A DNA stretch of 64,000 nt from Chaenocephalus aceratus (GCA_023974075.1 JAMFTG010000049.1:82501-146500), one strand, 5' to 3'. Positions 20,216-32,419 are shown, counted from the first letter of the stretch. Notes: generated by a model not told the origin, from the sequence alone. A program made the numbers and translations.

Positions 20216-22470
20216 TAGTGTTGCACGGTCTACCGATACTTGAAAGGTACCGCGATACTCTGCCGTTAAAAACGGTACGATTCCTCCGTTTCATTAGTAT
20301 CTGTACTTTAAGAATGATGGGGAAAAGTACTCCCGTGAAAAAGCGCCGTTTTAATAAGAGCCGTGTGTGTTCAGCGCTCTGCTTCCACTCCCTGCACTGC
20401 AGTCCCTCCCTCTCAAGCACGCTCTAAGTCCCTCCCCTCTCTCGTGCACGCGGCCACGCGCTAGCTGCCAGAGCATGTGAGAAAACGAGAAGCATGGCTG
20501 CAAGTGGGAGTGCAACTGCCGCTGCGCCTCGGCTTGTTGACAAAAAAGACGCCAGAAGTCTGTGAACGGGCCGTTCAGGTGTTCAGAGCAGAGCGTGATG
20601 TGCACTGAAAAGTTTTTCTGTCGCAATATTATCGTTGAGCAAACTTAACTAGCAAACTAGCATCACTATCTGCTAACGTTAGCTTTAGCCTTCGTTTTCT
20701 ATTAGTTTTTTCCATAGGCTATAAACGGAGGTGGTATAAGTATATATCTTGTACTTGAGTTAAAGTAGAAGTACCCAGGTCTTGTACTTGAGTTAAAGTA
20801 GAAGTACCAGAATGTAGGAACAATCCTGCAATCAAAATGTTCCTCAAATAAAAGTACAAAAGTATTATTGTCAAAATATAGTTAAAGTAGCGACAGTAAA
20901 AGTAAAAGTACTCAGGTCTTGTACTAGAAGCACCAGAGTGTAGGAATACTCCGTTACAGTAAAAGTACTGCATTCAAAATGTTCCTCAAGTGAAAGTAGA
21001 AAGTATTCTCATCTAAATATAGTGAAAGACAGTAAAAGTAGTCGTTGTGCAGATTGGTCCATTTCAGAATAATATATATATATGTTTTATAATGATTGAT
21101 CATGAAAGTGTTCTCAGAGCTGGTGAAGGTGCAGCTAGTCTGAAGTACTTTGTAGACTGCAGGGTAGCTGGTGGAGGTGCAGCTAGTCTGAAGTACTTTG
21201 TAGACTGCAGGGTAGCTGGTGAAGGTGCAGCTAGTCTGAAGTACTTTGTAGACTGCAGGGTAGCTGGTGAAGGTGCAGCTAGTCTGAAGTACTTTGTAGA
21301 CTGCAGGGTAGCTGGTGGAGGTGCAGCTAGTCTGAAGTACTTTGTAGACTGCAGGGTAGCTGGTGAAGGTGCAGCTAGTCTGAAGTACTTTGTAGACTGC
21401 AGGGTAGCTGGTGGAGGTGCAGCTAGTCTGAAGTACTTTGTAGACTGCAGGGTAGCTGGTGGAGGAGCAGCTAGTCTGAAGTACTTTGTAGACTGCAGGG
21501 TAGCTGGTGAAGGTGCAGCTAGTCTGAAGTACTTTGTAGACTGCAGGGTAGCTGGTGAAGGTGCAGCTAGTCTGAAGTACTTTGTAGACTGCAGGGTAGC
21601 TGGTGAAGGTGCAGCTAGTCTGAAGTACTTTGTAGACTGCAGGGTAGCTGGTGGAGGTGCAGCTAGTCTGAAGTACTTTGTAGACTGCAGGGTAGCTGGT
21701 GGAGGAGCAGCTAGTCTGAAGTACTTTGTAGACTGCAGGGTAGCTGGTGGAGGTGCAGCTAGTCTGAAGTACTTTGTAGACTGCAGGGTAGCTGGTGAAG
21801 GTGAAGCTAGTCTGAAGTACTTTGTAGACTGCAGGGTAGCTGGTGAAGGTGCAGCTAGTCTGAAGTACTTTGTAGACTGCAGGGTAGCTGGTGGAGGTGC
21901 AGCTAGTCTGAAGTACTTTGTAGACTGCAGGGTAGCTGGTGGAGGAGCAGCTAGTCTGAAGTACTTTGTAGACTGCAGGGTAGCTGGTGGAGGAGCAGCT
22001 AGTCTGAAGTACTTTGTAGACTGCAGGGTAGCTGGTGGAGGTGCAGCTAGTCTGAAGTACTTTGTAGACTGCAGGGTAGCTGGTGAAGGTGCAGCTAGTC
22101 TGAAGTACTTTGTAGACTGCAGGGTAGCTGGTGAAGGAGCAGCTAGTCTGAAGTACTTTGTAGACTGCAGGGTAGCTGGTGGAGGTGCAGCTAGTCTGAA
22201 GTACTTTGTAGACTGCAGGGTAGCTGGTGAAGGTGCAGCTAGTCTGAAGTACTTTGTAGACTGCAGGGTAGCTGGTGAAGGTGCAGCTAGTCTGAAGTAC
22301 TTTGTAGACTGCAGGGTAGCTGGTGGAGGTGCAGCTAGTCTGAAGTACTTTGTAGACTGCAGGGTAGCTGGTGGAGGTGCAGCTAGTCTGAAGTACTTTG
22401 TAGACTGCAGGGTAGCTGGTGGATTTACTCCAGGTGGAACTAAAGTCTGACTCAACACTTGATTAGATTT
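20216..22470. mobile_element. hAT element, copy A, right end lost
   Basis: Starts TAGTGTTGCACGGT after gtcctgac (20208-20215), exactly as the complete element at 58353-60166. It shares the leading 600 bp, including the start of a transposase-like frame at 20494 (MAASGSATAAAP, stop soon after), and carries the expanded 48-bp array. The sequence jumps near 22470 into a piece of another hAT element (22478-22540), so the right terminus is missing. Confidence 0.7.
21119..22417. repeat. 48-bp minisatellite, 27 units, open on both strands
   Basis: Unit gctggtgaaggtgcagctag, tctgaagtactttgtagact, gcagggta. Variation is almost confined to gaa/gga and ggt/gga codons. The plus strand reads GEGAASLKYFVDCRVA per unit (467 codons from 21047); the minus strand reads FRLAAPSPATLQSTKY (491 codons, 22575-21100). 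The copy in C (59225-59520) has about six units with frame-breaking single-base insertions. Confidence 0.93.
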
Positions 22471-22477
22471 ACCAGTA

Positions 22478-22540
22478 GTGTTCGAGTAGCATGTTCCTGC
22501 AGCCCAAGCTCCGGGCCAAGTCATTTCATTGGTTGCCAGA
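22478..22540. mobile_element. hAT fragment joined by deletion
   Basis: gtgttcgagtagcatgttcc to tcatttcattgg matches 61383-61441, then jumps to ttgccagaactg, matching 61633. It is an internally deleted piece of the hAT element described at 61245-62322. Confidence 0.6.
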
Positions 22541-22860
22541 ACTGCAATGGCATCTATAACATTTAAATGATCCACAAGCTCATTTACTGAGATGTTAGCA
22601 GGGCCAGTGTGGAAGAAACATCCCGAGTAAACATTTCCCTCGTGTTTTCAGTTAAATATCGCTTTGTGGTTACCTCTTTTTGAACATTTGTGTGAACAGA
22701 AATAGAGCTCTCAAAGGAATGGTCAGAGAGCGCAACATCAGTCACCACAACCTCAGAGATATTCAGACCCTTTGAGATCATCAAGTCCAGAGCGTGCCCC
22801 TTGCTGTGCGTGGGCTCCGTCACATGCTGAGTCAGTCCATTGAATTGATCTATTTAAAAC
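22541..22860 (-). pseudogene. LINE endonuclease-domain fragment
   Basis: The minus strand encodes EPTHSKGHALDLMISKGLNI and VVTDVALSDHS, the end of an APE-type endonuclease domain (SDH motif) of an L2/Rex-type LINE, followed by the linker. It stops at 22584. No reverse transcriptase is attached. Confidence 0.65.
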
Positions 22861-23310
22861 AAGGGACAGTGTTCATTAAGCAACATATTAAAAACATGTC
22901 AAAGTACTCGATTAGCCAACAGGCTAGTTTTCACCGATAGTCCCTTTGCCAGATGGTGACATCCTAAAAGCAATAATAAAAATACCACGACATTGTTATA
23001 CCATTGTTTACAATAGATGACATCACTGAATACAGATGAGAGCAAGTCATGATAATAAATACAAAATGTACAATACGCACTCATACACACACCTACACAC
23101 ACACATCAGCGCTGACACTGTTGGTTATCAATGAGCCACTTTGTAACACTGTGCTTGAATGTGTAGTCGGATGAGGACTCTCATTGGTTGAGGTATTGAA
23201 TTCCATTGATGGGATGCGTGGAATGAAAGACAGCCTGGCTGAATGCGCTCTTCCTAAATGGGATGGTGCGTCTCCCCTAGCCGCACCTCGAGTAGCCCTG
23301 GTTGAGGTGG
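22861..23310. other. No gene recognised
   Basis: AT-rich with a short CA-rich patch near 23090. No assignable frame. Confidence 0.4.
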
Positions 23311-23313
23311 GCT

Positions 23314-24360
23314 TTAGGCTGATGCAGCCAGAGGAGGAGGAGCCAACCCACGAGTGGTATTATAAGCTAAGCAGATGTTTTTGTAAACCATGAGATTTCC
23401 CCAGCTGAACAGATTATACTTTTTAACAATGTGACAATGATGATACCGGAATGGCTTTGTGTCTCGTGTTCTGAGTGCTTGTTTATACAGTGATTCCAGT
23501 GGCCTTAGAGCTGCAGAGTGAGCATCAGACCAGCTGATCAGACAGTAGCTGATGTGGGAGAGGACCATGGAGTGAAGGTATAGCTTAGCTGCTGCAGATG
23601 ATAGCAAGTTTCTAATGTATCTGTAATTTCACAGATTGAACTTTACTTTATTGCAGACCTTTTTGATATGGGTTTTAAATTGAGGTTTGTGTCAATATGT
23701 ACTCCTCAGTACTTGTACTCCGAGACAACCTGAAGTCTCCTTCCAGAAAAGAAAACATCTTGCTCTGTTATAATGCTGTGGCCCTTGGAGAAGAACATAC
23801 ACACTGTCTTTGAGACATTTGGTTGCAAACAATTATTGTTAAGCCAGGATGTAGTATTCTCCAACACATCAGGGACCTTGGTAGCAGCCTCTTCTGCGGT
23901 TCTGCCATGAGTAAAAACAACTGTATCATCAGCATACATTAATACATCACATTCTCACACACAGAAGGCAGATCATTTATGTACATACTAAACAGGATTG
24001 GGCCCAATACAGAGCCCTGTGGTACTCCAGTTGACAAACACTAGACTTATGGTTCTCAATTTGAACACAAGGAGCTGTTGTTGAGATGATTGATGATTTG
24101 TTTGGCAATCAATTTCTCAAATACCTTGGATGCTATGGGTAAGATACTGATGGGCCTATAGTTGGATGTCATGAGAGGGTCCCCACCATAGCTATCAAGA
24201 ACAGAAAACAGTTCTTTAGCCCCTCTGTCCTGGGGGTTGTCAACATGGATGTTAAAATCACCAACAATGACTAGACGGTCAAAGTCAAAACACACTATAG
24301 ACAGCAGTTCAGTAAAGTCATCAAAAGAAGCTAAAAGAAGCTGAGAGCACAGCTGAACTC
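23314..24360 (-). pseudogene. Internally deleted L2/Rex-type LINE
   Basis: Read on the minus strand from 24360: endonuclease piece VIVGDFNIHVDNP (near 24270), then after about 20 residues reverse transcriptase motif SNYRPISILPIASKVFEKLI (24170-24110) in the same frame, so the domains between are deleted. Then [20 protein letters not shown] near 24030, the catalytic MYADDT at 23939-23922, VVSEYKY at 23727-23707 and the thumb (23607-23314). Several frameshifts separate the pieces. Confidence 0.75.
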
Positions 24361-24514
24361 CCGCAGCCCTGGGGGCCCTACATTGGTTGTGATGGCAGAT
24401 GACAGGGTTTGGTCAAGTTGCTCTCTCCTGGTGAGGAAAGCGGCATACCAGTAAATCGGGGATGGATTTACTTCCATTTTGGCCATTCTCATTCTCACAT
24501 TCAGGTTCAGGTCT

Positions 24515-25280
24515 GGACTCAAGTCCAGAGGTTCAGGTTCAGGTCCAGACTTATAAGTCCGGACCTGAACCCATGGCTCGTGTCAAGTTGTGTGAGTAAC
24601 TAAAGTGAACTTATTGTGAGCTAATTATCAATTGAAAATTAACTCATCAAATTCAAACTCGTCAGGTTTATTGCGCTCCCTTCCAACTTGTGTCTACATT
24701 TCTCTACAAAGTACAAATGTAAAAAAAACACTTTTTGCCACTTAGTCTACAAATGACTTATGACAGCAACTACAGTGAACTACTACAAAGTAGTACAGTC
24801 AGAGTGTACTGTACTGTCTGTACACCATGTCTTTTCTACAACTCTACATGTGTACATTATACAGGAGTACATACTACATACATAGTGATGTACATACTGT
24901 TATAAATTTAAATCAATGTTGATATGGCGTAATTTTGAATTTAAATCAGTTTTATTCTGAAAAATGGAAGTTCACACTTAACTTAATACTTTTATTCTGA
25001 AAATTCTTCACTTCCGGTTAGCATTAGCATGTGGCGAAATGCTACGTTTTCAAACCGTGAATCAAAGGTGAAATGACATGTGATGTTGTACACCGAGCAC
25101 ACTGGGATTAGCACTCATTTATTGACGCTGAATAACGTTCATCAGGGAATGTTTAAATAAACACAGACACCAGAATATATGTAAGTGCTAGTTTTTTTGC
25201 GAGTCCAAGTACCGGTTCCCGACGTTCCGGTTTTAACCGGACTTGAACTGAAACTTTTTACAAGTCCAGTACCGGTTCGG
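24515..25280. mobile_element. hAT-like element between two LINE fragments
   Basis: Inner sequence (24895-25060: taaatttaaatcaatgttga, cttttattctgaaaattctt, ccggttagcatt) matches the BED-hAT at 38280-38450. Ends are rich in inverted caggttcaggtccagac and aagtccagtaccggttc motifs. Exact termini and target duplication are not resolved. Confidence 0.5.
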
Positions 25281-25299
25281 CGTACCGGTACGCAGCACT

Positions 25300-25720
25300 A
25301 TGTCTGCTTGTATTGTGTTGCTGCTGAGAAGTCTAGGAAGAGGGCTCTTGCATAGGTGTGGCGTTTATCTAAATGTTTAGTGATGATGTGAACCAGAGCA
25401 GCAGCAGTACCACCCCCTTGCTTATAGGCACATTGGTATGGATCAAGTATGTCTTGTCCGTCACAATAGGTTTAGCTGAAGAGGTCATTCCTGTCACGGT
25501 GCTCATGGTGTCCCACACTTTTTTGGGGTCTTTGGCTTTAAAAGCATTTCCCAAAAGCTCTGTGTGTTTTGATTCCCTCAATTTGACTTTCAGTTCTTTC
25601 TCTGTCTGTTCAAGTGCTCCGTAGTCTTTGTTTCATGTCCTTAGTCACATATGATTTATTACTTTCTTTTCTGGTTCCCTTGAGTTTGGTCTTATCCACT
25701 GGTATCATATTCACAACATT
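25300..25720 (-). pseudogene. LINE linker fused to reverse transcriptase fragment
   Basis: The minus strand encodes LLGNAFKAKDPKKVWDTMST (linker) near 25560-25500, then in another frame YKQGGGTAAALVHIITKHLD and YARALFLDFSAA (reverse transcriptase palm) down to about 25320. The finger region between them is missing, a second internal deletion in this LINE cluster. Confidence 0.65.
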
Positions 25721-25944
25721 ATGATCAGAGGTCAGTATTGGTGTCTGTATTTAGACACATAGGCTCCTTTATCATTAACAAAGCATTTGTGCAGGATAGT
25801 GTCTTTCCTGCTGTGATCCCTAAAGGCCCTGACACACCAACCCGATTTTGGGAGTCAGAGGCCGTCAGAGGCTGTCGGGCATTCGCGGCGCCGTAGTCAG
25901 GTTGGTGTGTCCCGCACCGTCGACCGTGACACGCCTTATTTGGC

Positions 25945-26006
25945 CTGCCAGACCCGATGCATGGCCGATTCAACATGTTGAATCGGCCATGCATCGGGTC
26001 TGGCAG
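25945..26006. repeat. 62-bp perfect palindrome
   Basis: ctgccagacccgatgcatgg ... inverse, centred on aacatgtt at 25972-25979. An imperfect match extends the arms by about 10 bp (ttatttgg / ccaaataa). Confidence 0.92.
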
Positions 26007-26139
26007 TCGGACCAAATAATCACTCTGATTGGCTGTTCAGCTAGCGAATCAGTGCATGAGAAGCGAAGCGGAAGTGAGGGACGTAAACAAACGATTTAAG
26101 AAGGCGCACACACAGACTGCTATTCATTTTCATCTCATC

Positions 26140-26268
26140 ATGGCGATCTGGAATGATGCAAACGAAGACCTGCTCATCACCTTGATCCAGGAGAGGCCAG
26201 CTCTGTATGATATCACGGAGAAAAGATACTCTTCTTCTTCTCTGTCTTCCGGTTGTTGCCTCTTTTGA
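26140..26268 (+). pseudogene. Truncated MADF (Myb/SANT-like) frame of the Harbinger element
   Basis: Starts MAIWNDANEDLLITLIQERP and continues LYD, matching the opening helix of MADF domains, the DNA-binding partner encoded by PIF/Harbinger transposons. The frame ends at 26268 after 42 codons, about half a domain. The later part of the element is non-coding. Confidence 0.6.
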
Positions 26269-26450
26269 ATGACGAATACACACTACCCGCCGCCTGCTGG
26301 TAAGGAGAGTTATTGCCACTCACGCACTGAAGTCGGTGCGGTGTGTTCCCGTGCGACACATGGCCAAAACGCAGGAGAACACGGCCAGGCAACAGCCGAC
26401 TTCAGCGTCGGCTAGTCCTCTGGTGACTGCTTGGTGTGTCAGGGCCTTAA

Positions 26451-26823
26451 CACACTGCTGGAACCCAGGTAACAGTCTCCAGGCGACATTGCTTCATGTC
26501 CCGAGCACTATTGCCGGTGCATCGGGGTAGCTGAGTTGCAGCTCGTGAACACAGTGTCCTCTGCCGCTGGGAGGCACGTAAACAACAAACAGTGACTCTC
26601 ACCCCAGTAACTTGAGACTTGCACATGTATGACTTACTCCCACCTCTGGTATACAGGAGACAGAGGGAGACGGCATCCGGTCACTGCGAGTCTCAGTGTG
26701 CTCCGTTCCTCTTGGGTTTTGTTTTTTTGTCTAAACTTTGTGTGTGTGTGTGTGGTCGCTTGTTCTAATGAAGGGAAACACAGTGAAGGCTCTTTGCAGC
26801 TCTTTGCATCTTCTCAGATTAGA
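26451..26823. other. No gene recognised
   Basis: Contains a short GT repeat (26736-26752). No assignable frame or element end. Confidence 0.4.
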
Positions 26824-28235
26824 TAGATCTATCTTTATTTGTCATTGTTCAGGTACAACGAAATTACAATACTCAAGGTGCCAACACGCAACAACAAGAC
26901 AATATAAAAACAAGACACTATAAAAACAATAAATGGGACTTAAAAAAGGGAATATGTACAATAATAAATAAATAAAATTGCACGATTCCCCTCGTATTGC
27001 ACGGAAGGCTTATATAACTTAAATATTAGCAGCGTTTAGTGCACATATGGCCCTGGGAAAGAAACTGAACGTGAGTCTGTTTGTCCGGGAAGACATGGTA
27101 CGGAAGCGCCTGCCTGAGTGCAGCCGTACGAAGTGCTCGTTACCCGGGTGGTGTGGGTCCTTGAGGATCTTGACTGCCTTCTTAAGGCAACGAGAGCTGT
27201 ACAGTGCCTCCAGGGAGGGGAGGGGGCGACCGATGATCTTCTGGGCCGAGTTGATGGCCCTTTGGAGCGCACCCCTCTTTGCGGTGGAGGAACCACGCAG
27301 ATGCAGTCGGTGAGGATGCTCTCCACGGCGCAGCGGTAGAAGGACACAAGCAGGTCCTGTCTGAGGTGGTATCTCTTGAGTATTCTCAGGAAGTAGAGTT
27401 TCTGCTGTGCCTTCTTGACGGTTGCCGTGGTGTTGGTCCTCCAGGACAGGTCCTCTGCCAGGTTAACGCCCAGGAGTTTGATCACTGAGACTCTCACAGC
27501 CTCCATCAATGTACAGGGGCTGCACGACGGTCTTCTTCCTCCTAAAGTCAATGATCATTTCCTGGGTTTTCAGCTTGTTCTGCTGCAGGTTGTTTACTTT
27601 GCACACCGCTAGCAGTTGCTCCACCTCTTCCATGTACGCGGTCTCATCACCCCCTGAGATGCAGCCCACCACGGTGGTATCATCAGCGAACTTTATGATG
27701 GAGTTGCTGGTGTGGGCGGGGACGAGATCATAGGTGTAGAGGGCGTATAGTAGGGGGCTCAGCACGCAGCCCTGTGGTGATCCGGTGCTGAGACTGAGGG
27801 ACGTGGAGGTGTGGGTGCCAATCCTCACTCTCTGGGGGCGATCAGACAGGAAGTCCTTAATCCATAGACACAAGGAATGGGATACTCCCAGGACTGATAG
27901 CTTGGTCACCAGTCTGTCGGGGAGGATGGTATTAAATGCAGAGCTGAAGTCCACGAAGAGCATCCGTGCGTAGCTCCCCCTACTCTCCAGGTGAGACAGG
28001 GTAGAGTGGAGAGCTGTGGCGATGGCGTCCTCCGTGGACCTGTTGGCCCTGTAGGCAAACTGGTGGGGGTCCAGACCGGGAAGGAGGGATGAGACGATGC
28101 GGGGACGGACCACCTTCTCAAAAACGTTAGCGCGGGTGGAGGTGAGTGCCACTGGACGGTAGTCATTTAGGCAGCCGATGTTGTTCTTTTTTGGCACCGG
28201 GATGATTGTGGACTGCTGAGTTACACGTTACTGCC
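26824..28235 (-). mobile_element. 5'-truncated LINE (CR1/jockey superfamily)
   Basis: Read on the minus strand: reverse transcriptase from NIGCLNDYRPVALTS (28180), through FVDFSSAFNTI (27955), SPQGCVLSPLLY (27775) and the catalytic FADDTTVVG (27690-27670), to about 27465. A frameshift in 27551-27465 leads to the thumb (KLLGVNLAEDLSWRTNT, 27485). The C-terminal part is degraded. The 3' end at 26824-26870 reads, on the minus strand, tgtacctgaacaatgacaaa then taaagatagatctatc, a typical fish LINE tail. The catalytic domain is nearly uninterrupted, so this is one of the younger copies here. Confidence 0.82.
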
Positions 28236-28520
28236 TCCTGGTGCTGCAGAGATTTCATGAAGTGAAGGAGGGTTTCTTCTATGAAGCAGCAGATACTGTG
28301 AGAGTCAGACATGAATACATAGGTCAAGGCAGACTGGTTCACAGACTCTCCTGTTTTGCCGATCCGGTGCTTGAACAAATAACTCTACACCCCTGGCCGA
28401 AATGTCCCTAAAATGAAGTCCGAGTTTGAAATATATCTCAAATAATGTATGTATTTCCTCACATAAACATAACGGTCTGCAATGAAACGGCTGTCGCCTG
28501 GGCGCTCTACACTTAAAGTC
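28236..28520. other. No gene recognised
   Basis: A short minus-strand frame (28378-28163) lies upstream of the LINE but has no recognisable domain. Confidence 0.35.
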
Positions 28521-28830
28521 CTTTCGAGTCATCTGTCTCAAGCCTAAGTCGAGTCTTTTATCAATGTTAGTCAAGCAAGTCTCAAGTCAAAAAATAGGCA
28601 AGTCAAGTCATGTGACTCGAGTCAAGTCATGTGACTCGAGTCCCCCACCTCTGGTATATACTTTGGTTAGAATATTGCTGTATTACTGTATCAAATATAA
28701 TAAAGACAAACGGTTGATAAGTAGTATTTTGTTAACTCAAGGTTTATATTAAGTGAGTTTTTATTGTGTTAACTTGTGTATTTATGCTTTTTAGATTGAC
28801 TTTCTCTCTTTCTCTGTCCGTCTGTTCTAG

Positions 28831-29529
<699 letters not shown>

Positions 29530-29586
29530 TGGGTTTAAGAGTGTAGGAGCCGCAATTAAGCATATTTTGTTTTTTTCACAGTTTAC

Positions 29587-29592
29587 AATAAA
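29587..29592 (+). promoter_or_regulatory. Polyadenylation signal of zinc-finger copy A
   Basis: AATAAA 58 bp past the stop, conserved inverted in copy B (36877-36872). Confidence 0.5.
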
Positions 29593-29927
29593 CAATTCCC
29601 ATCTATTGGCCTTGTTTTGGATAATCTTTTTTTCCATTACAGATCCCATCCCAACAGCGCCATCTGTTGACGTAACGTCAGAATTGACAGGCATAATGTT
29701 CACTGTTCCTTTGAGTTTCGTTTTCTGTCCCTCTGCCGACAGCGCGCTGTTTTATTGCTTTACATACCAAGGTTTAAGTACACTGTGTCAATAGTTGTAG
29801 TATGAGCATCGTCTGGGCTGGCCGTCTGGTAGAATCGGTATGCTCTTCCTCCTGTGTCCACTTCCTCTCTCCTGTCACCTATGACCCCTTTTATACACCC
29901 CACCACCAAGTGTTCAACATAACACTC

Positions 29928-30110
29928 AGGGTGTCCCGCGGGGTCTTAAAAAGTATTAAAAGTTGATCAATTTAGCGAAAATTAAGGCGATTAAAAAATA
30001 TTAAACGGCATTTTCCAAGGTATTAAGAAGGTCCACAGCAACGACAACATGAAACACCCTTTAATTTACTGCAACGACATGTCGGGAAACCCCCTCAAGG
30101 TATCAGGCTG
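29928..30110. mobile_element. MITE-like end (gggtgtcccgcggggtctta)
   Basis: tcagggtgtcccgcggggtc then repeated ttaaaaagtattaaa matches an end seen in many fish genomes. The inverted partner copy is at 36440-36550. A candidate opposite end (agacctttaagaccc) lies at 35110-35160. Confidence 0.4.
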
Positions 30111-30123
30111 AGAGGCTCTGATA

Positions 30124-30952
30124 CCTCATTCACACCAACGGTGTTTCAGGGCCGGTTCGGAGCTGGAGCTTGAAAAGCATCGGGTTTTCCTCTTCACATC
30201 GCAGCCTCTTAGCTCCGGAATCCGGTTCGTTTCAAGCACCAAAAAATTGTCCGGCCAGAGCAAAAGCACCGCATACGTCACGCTTACGTCGAGGCGGGGG
30301 CAGAGACAGATCAACTCCTGAACAACAACAGAAAGCCCGCGTTTTATCCAGTTTGTACACAACGATGGAGAAACTTAAGAGTTTCAGTGTTTCTGTCATA
30401 GACTGTATATATAAAGGTTTCTGCTCATGGTGAAGCAACGTGTCTGCGTGTTAAGGTGGAACCTGAGCATTCACGTTGATCACCTCTCATTATACATCTA
30501 TAGAACTATAAATATTAAACTTTACTTCACGTGTTCATTTGAGAACAGCTGTTACATACCTGGGTGAAGGTTACAGTTCATTTAAATGAAAGATACAACG
30601 TTACTCCACACTCATGGTTCAGTCCACCTTAAGAAATAAGACCGACCTCGGAAGCAGTTGTGTTTAAAAAAAACCTTTATTGACACGAGTACACTTTTTT
30701 ATAAGAATATAACTAAACCACAGAAATGACTCCGGAAAAGCTGCAGATCGAGCCATAAGAAATGAATGCAACTGATTTCATCCGCGCGGTTTGGCTTTAT
30801 GAAGCAGGCACGCAAACGATGAGGCAACGACGCATTACCAGTCGGACTCTGGCCGGTGTGAGAAGAGCCAGAGCTAAACCGAAGAACTGGTTCTGAACCT
30901 GAAAAGCTCTAGCACGGAGCTTGAACCGGAGTTGCGTTGGTGTGAATGAGGT
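30124..30952. mobile_element. Non-autonomous DNA transposon with cctcattcacacc ends
   Basis: cctcattcacaccaacg at 30124 is inverted as gttggtgtgaatgagg at 30936-30951. In the right arm of the inverted duplication only the 30124-side end (36350-36080) is kept. No coding content was recognised. Confidence 0.6.
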
Positions 30953-31038
30953 CAAGGTGGCCCCATGCATAGCGTGCCATAAAATGCTGCTTCTTATTTT
31001 AAGTTTCGTTGCTCCGCTCGGTGGGGGGGGGGGGGGGG

Positions 31039-31790
31039 TATACCTGAGAGATATACAGCAGGAGAACACGCCGTCCACCGCGGAGAATAAACAGAAGGGC
31101 AACCATGCTCCGGGGTCTTCTTCGCTGCTTTTGGTGTATTTTGTGGCGGTAGCATCGCCACTTACAGGCCTGGCATATGTACTACAGCGTTTCCAGCATT
31201 TCCAGCGGTCTAGTGTGAACGGACGCGTTAATGAATTGAATGCGTGTGAACGGAAGACTTTTTTGCGTTTTACTGTATGCGTCCTCGTGGGGCCGGGGTC
31301 TAAGCCAAACTATATCCGGTCACAGAGATCTGCTATTTTAAAGTAAGGTCAACACATATCGACCCTAAATATAGTCTATATTAAGAAGGAGAAAAGTCTT
31401 AACATATATATCGTTTTTTGTAAACATATGACAAATGTGTGAGGGTGATGACGCCAGAGCATCGTCCTATGTGCCGGGCTTAGCCCCGGACAGCCCCAGC
31501 CCAATTGAACCCCTGGGTATTTGTGAGGGAGCTCCTATATGGCGTTACCCCCGCTGAAGCTCACCAAAGTTTAATATATTTCATAGTTCAAAGTTTTGTC
31601 AATTGTTTTGTTAATTGGTCAAATACTGGTTTCTACTGGTTTCTGAGGAGTTCTACTGGAATGAAAGAGCACAGAAGCAGCAAAGCAGCATGCTGCATTA
31701 ACCCTGACCTTCACAGAGAGGGTGAAGTTCATGTGGAGAGGAGGCTAGTCTGTCTGCACTCTGTTTAGCTTGAAACAAAGCAGAGAAATT
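31039..31790. other. Duplicated non-coding block
   Basis: Present inverted at 35225-35950. It holds a conserved frame (31505-31768, ending ERRLVCLHSV) that is repeated with a changed start in the other arm (35560-35228, minus). No domain was recognised, and conservation is explained by recent duplication. A 16-base G run starts at 31023. Confidence 0.4.
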
Positions 31791-32224
31791 ATGACCGTTA
31801 GTGGCCACAGGTGCAAAGCTCTCTCCAGAGCTGCTGGAAGCCGAATCTCGGGGACCGGAGAAAGTGGAGCAATATTCTCACCACGCCGAGCAACAGCCTA
31901 GGACAACCTCAACAAGTAACCTCGTAAGCCATGCTACTGATGCTGGACAGGTTTTCAGTGGCTGCACAATAAACGGCAACATACAAATGAATGTAAATAA
32001 ATAGCCAAATAATGGATCAACGCTCTCTGTCTAATATGTTCGCTAGCTGTTAGTGTTGTTGCATAGCAACCACCTCACACTATGTTTCGCGCAGAAGGCA
32101 ACGGAGGGACTATTTTATTTTGAACATCATTATTTACTAATAAAAACTATTTAAATTAGTGTGTAATAAAGCCAAGTGTGTATTTTTTTTTCATATTGCC
32201 ACACTTGGAAACCGTTTTATAAAA
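31791..32224. other. Centre of the inverted duplication, left part
   Basis: A 67-codon plus frame (31801-32004) ends VFSGCTINGNIQMNVNK. Its G-x-x-I-N-G-N pattern is reminiscent of short amyloid-type motifs, but nothing else supports a gene. The rest is AT-rich. Confidence 0.25.
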
Positions 32225-32337
32225 GCAATAGCTCACTTCAGGCCGTGATATATGCTTCGCGTCGGGCCGAACCACGCCCCTTAGCTGTGATATAATGAGC
32301 ATATACCACGGCCTGTCGTGAGCTATTGCTTAAATAT
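32225..32337. mobile_element. Hairpin MITE
   Basis: gcaatagctcac, aggccgtg and tatatgct on the left recur inverted as agcatata, cggcct and gtgagctattgc on the right, around a 40-bp loop. Confidence 0.65.
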
Positions 32338-32419
32338 ACCAGTTTTAGTTTCACATGATGTGTAACTCTTCTCTCATCTTATTAAACATATGCATTCCTT
32401 TGTTAGTATATACGTGCTT

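Larger units (their letters stand above)
25824..26447. mobile_element. PIF/Harbinger-type element with TAA duplication
   Basis: A 17-bp perfect terminal inverted repeat, AGGCCCTGACACACCAA at 25824-25840 and its inverse at 26431-26447, flanked by TAA on both sides (25821-25823 and 26448-26450). The 3-bp TAA target and GGCC-type ends are diagnostic of PIF/Harbinger. At 624 bp it has no DDE transposase but keeps the start of the accessory MADF/Myb-like gene and a 62-bp palindrome. Confidence 0.88.

Noticed and set aside
31505..31768. Frame conserved in both arms (…ERRLVCLHSV) as a gene
   Set aside because: Conservation is expected from recent duplication of the whole block; the other copy has a changed start, and no domain is visible.
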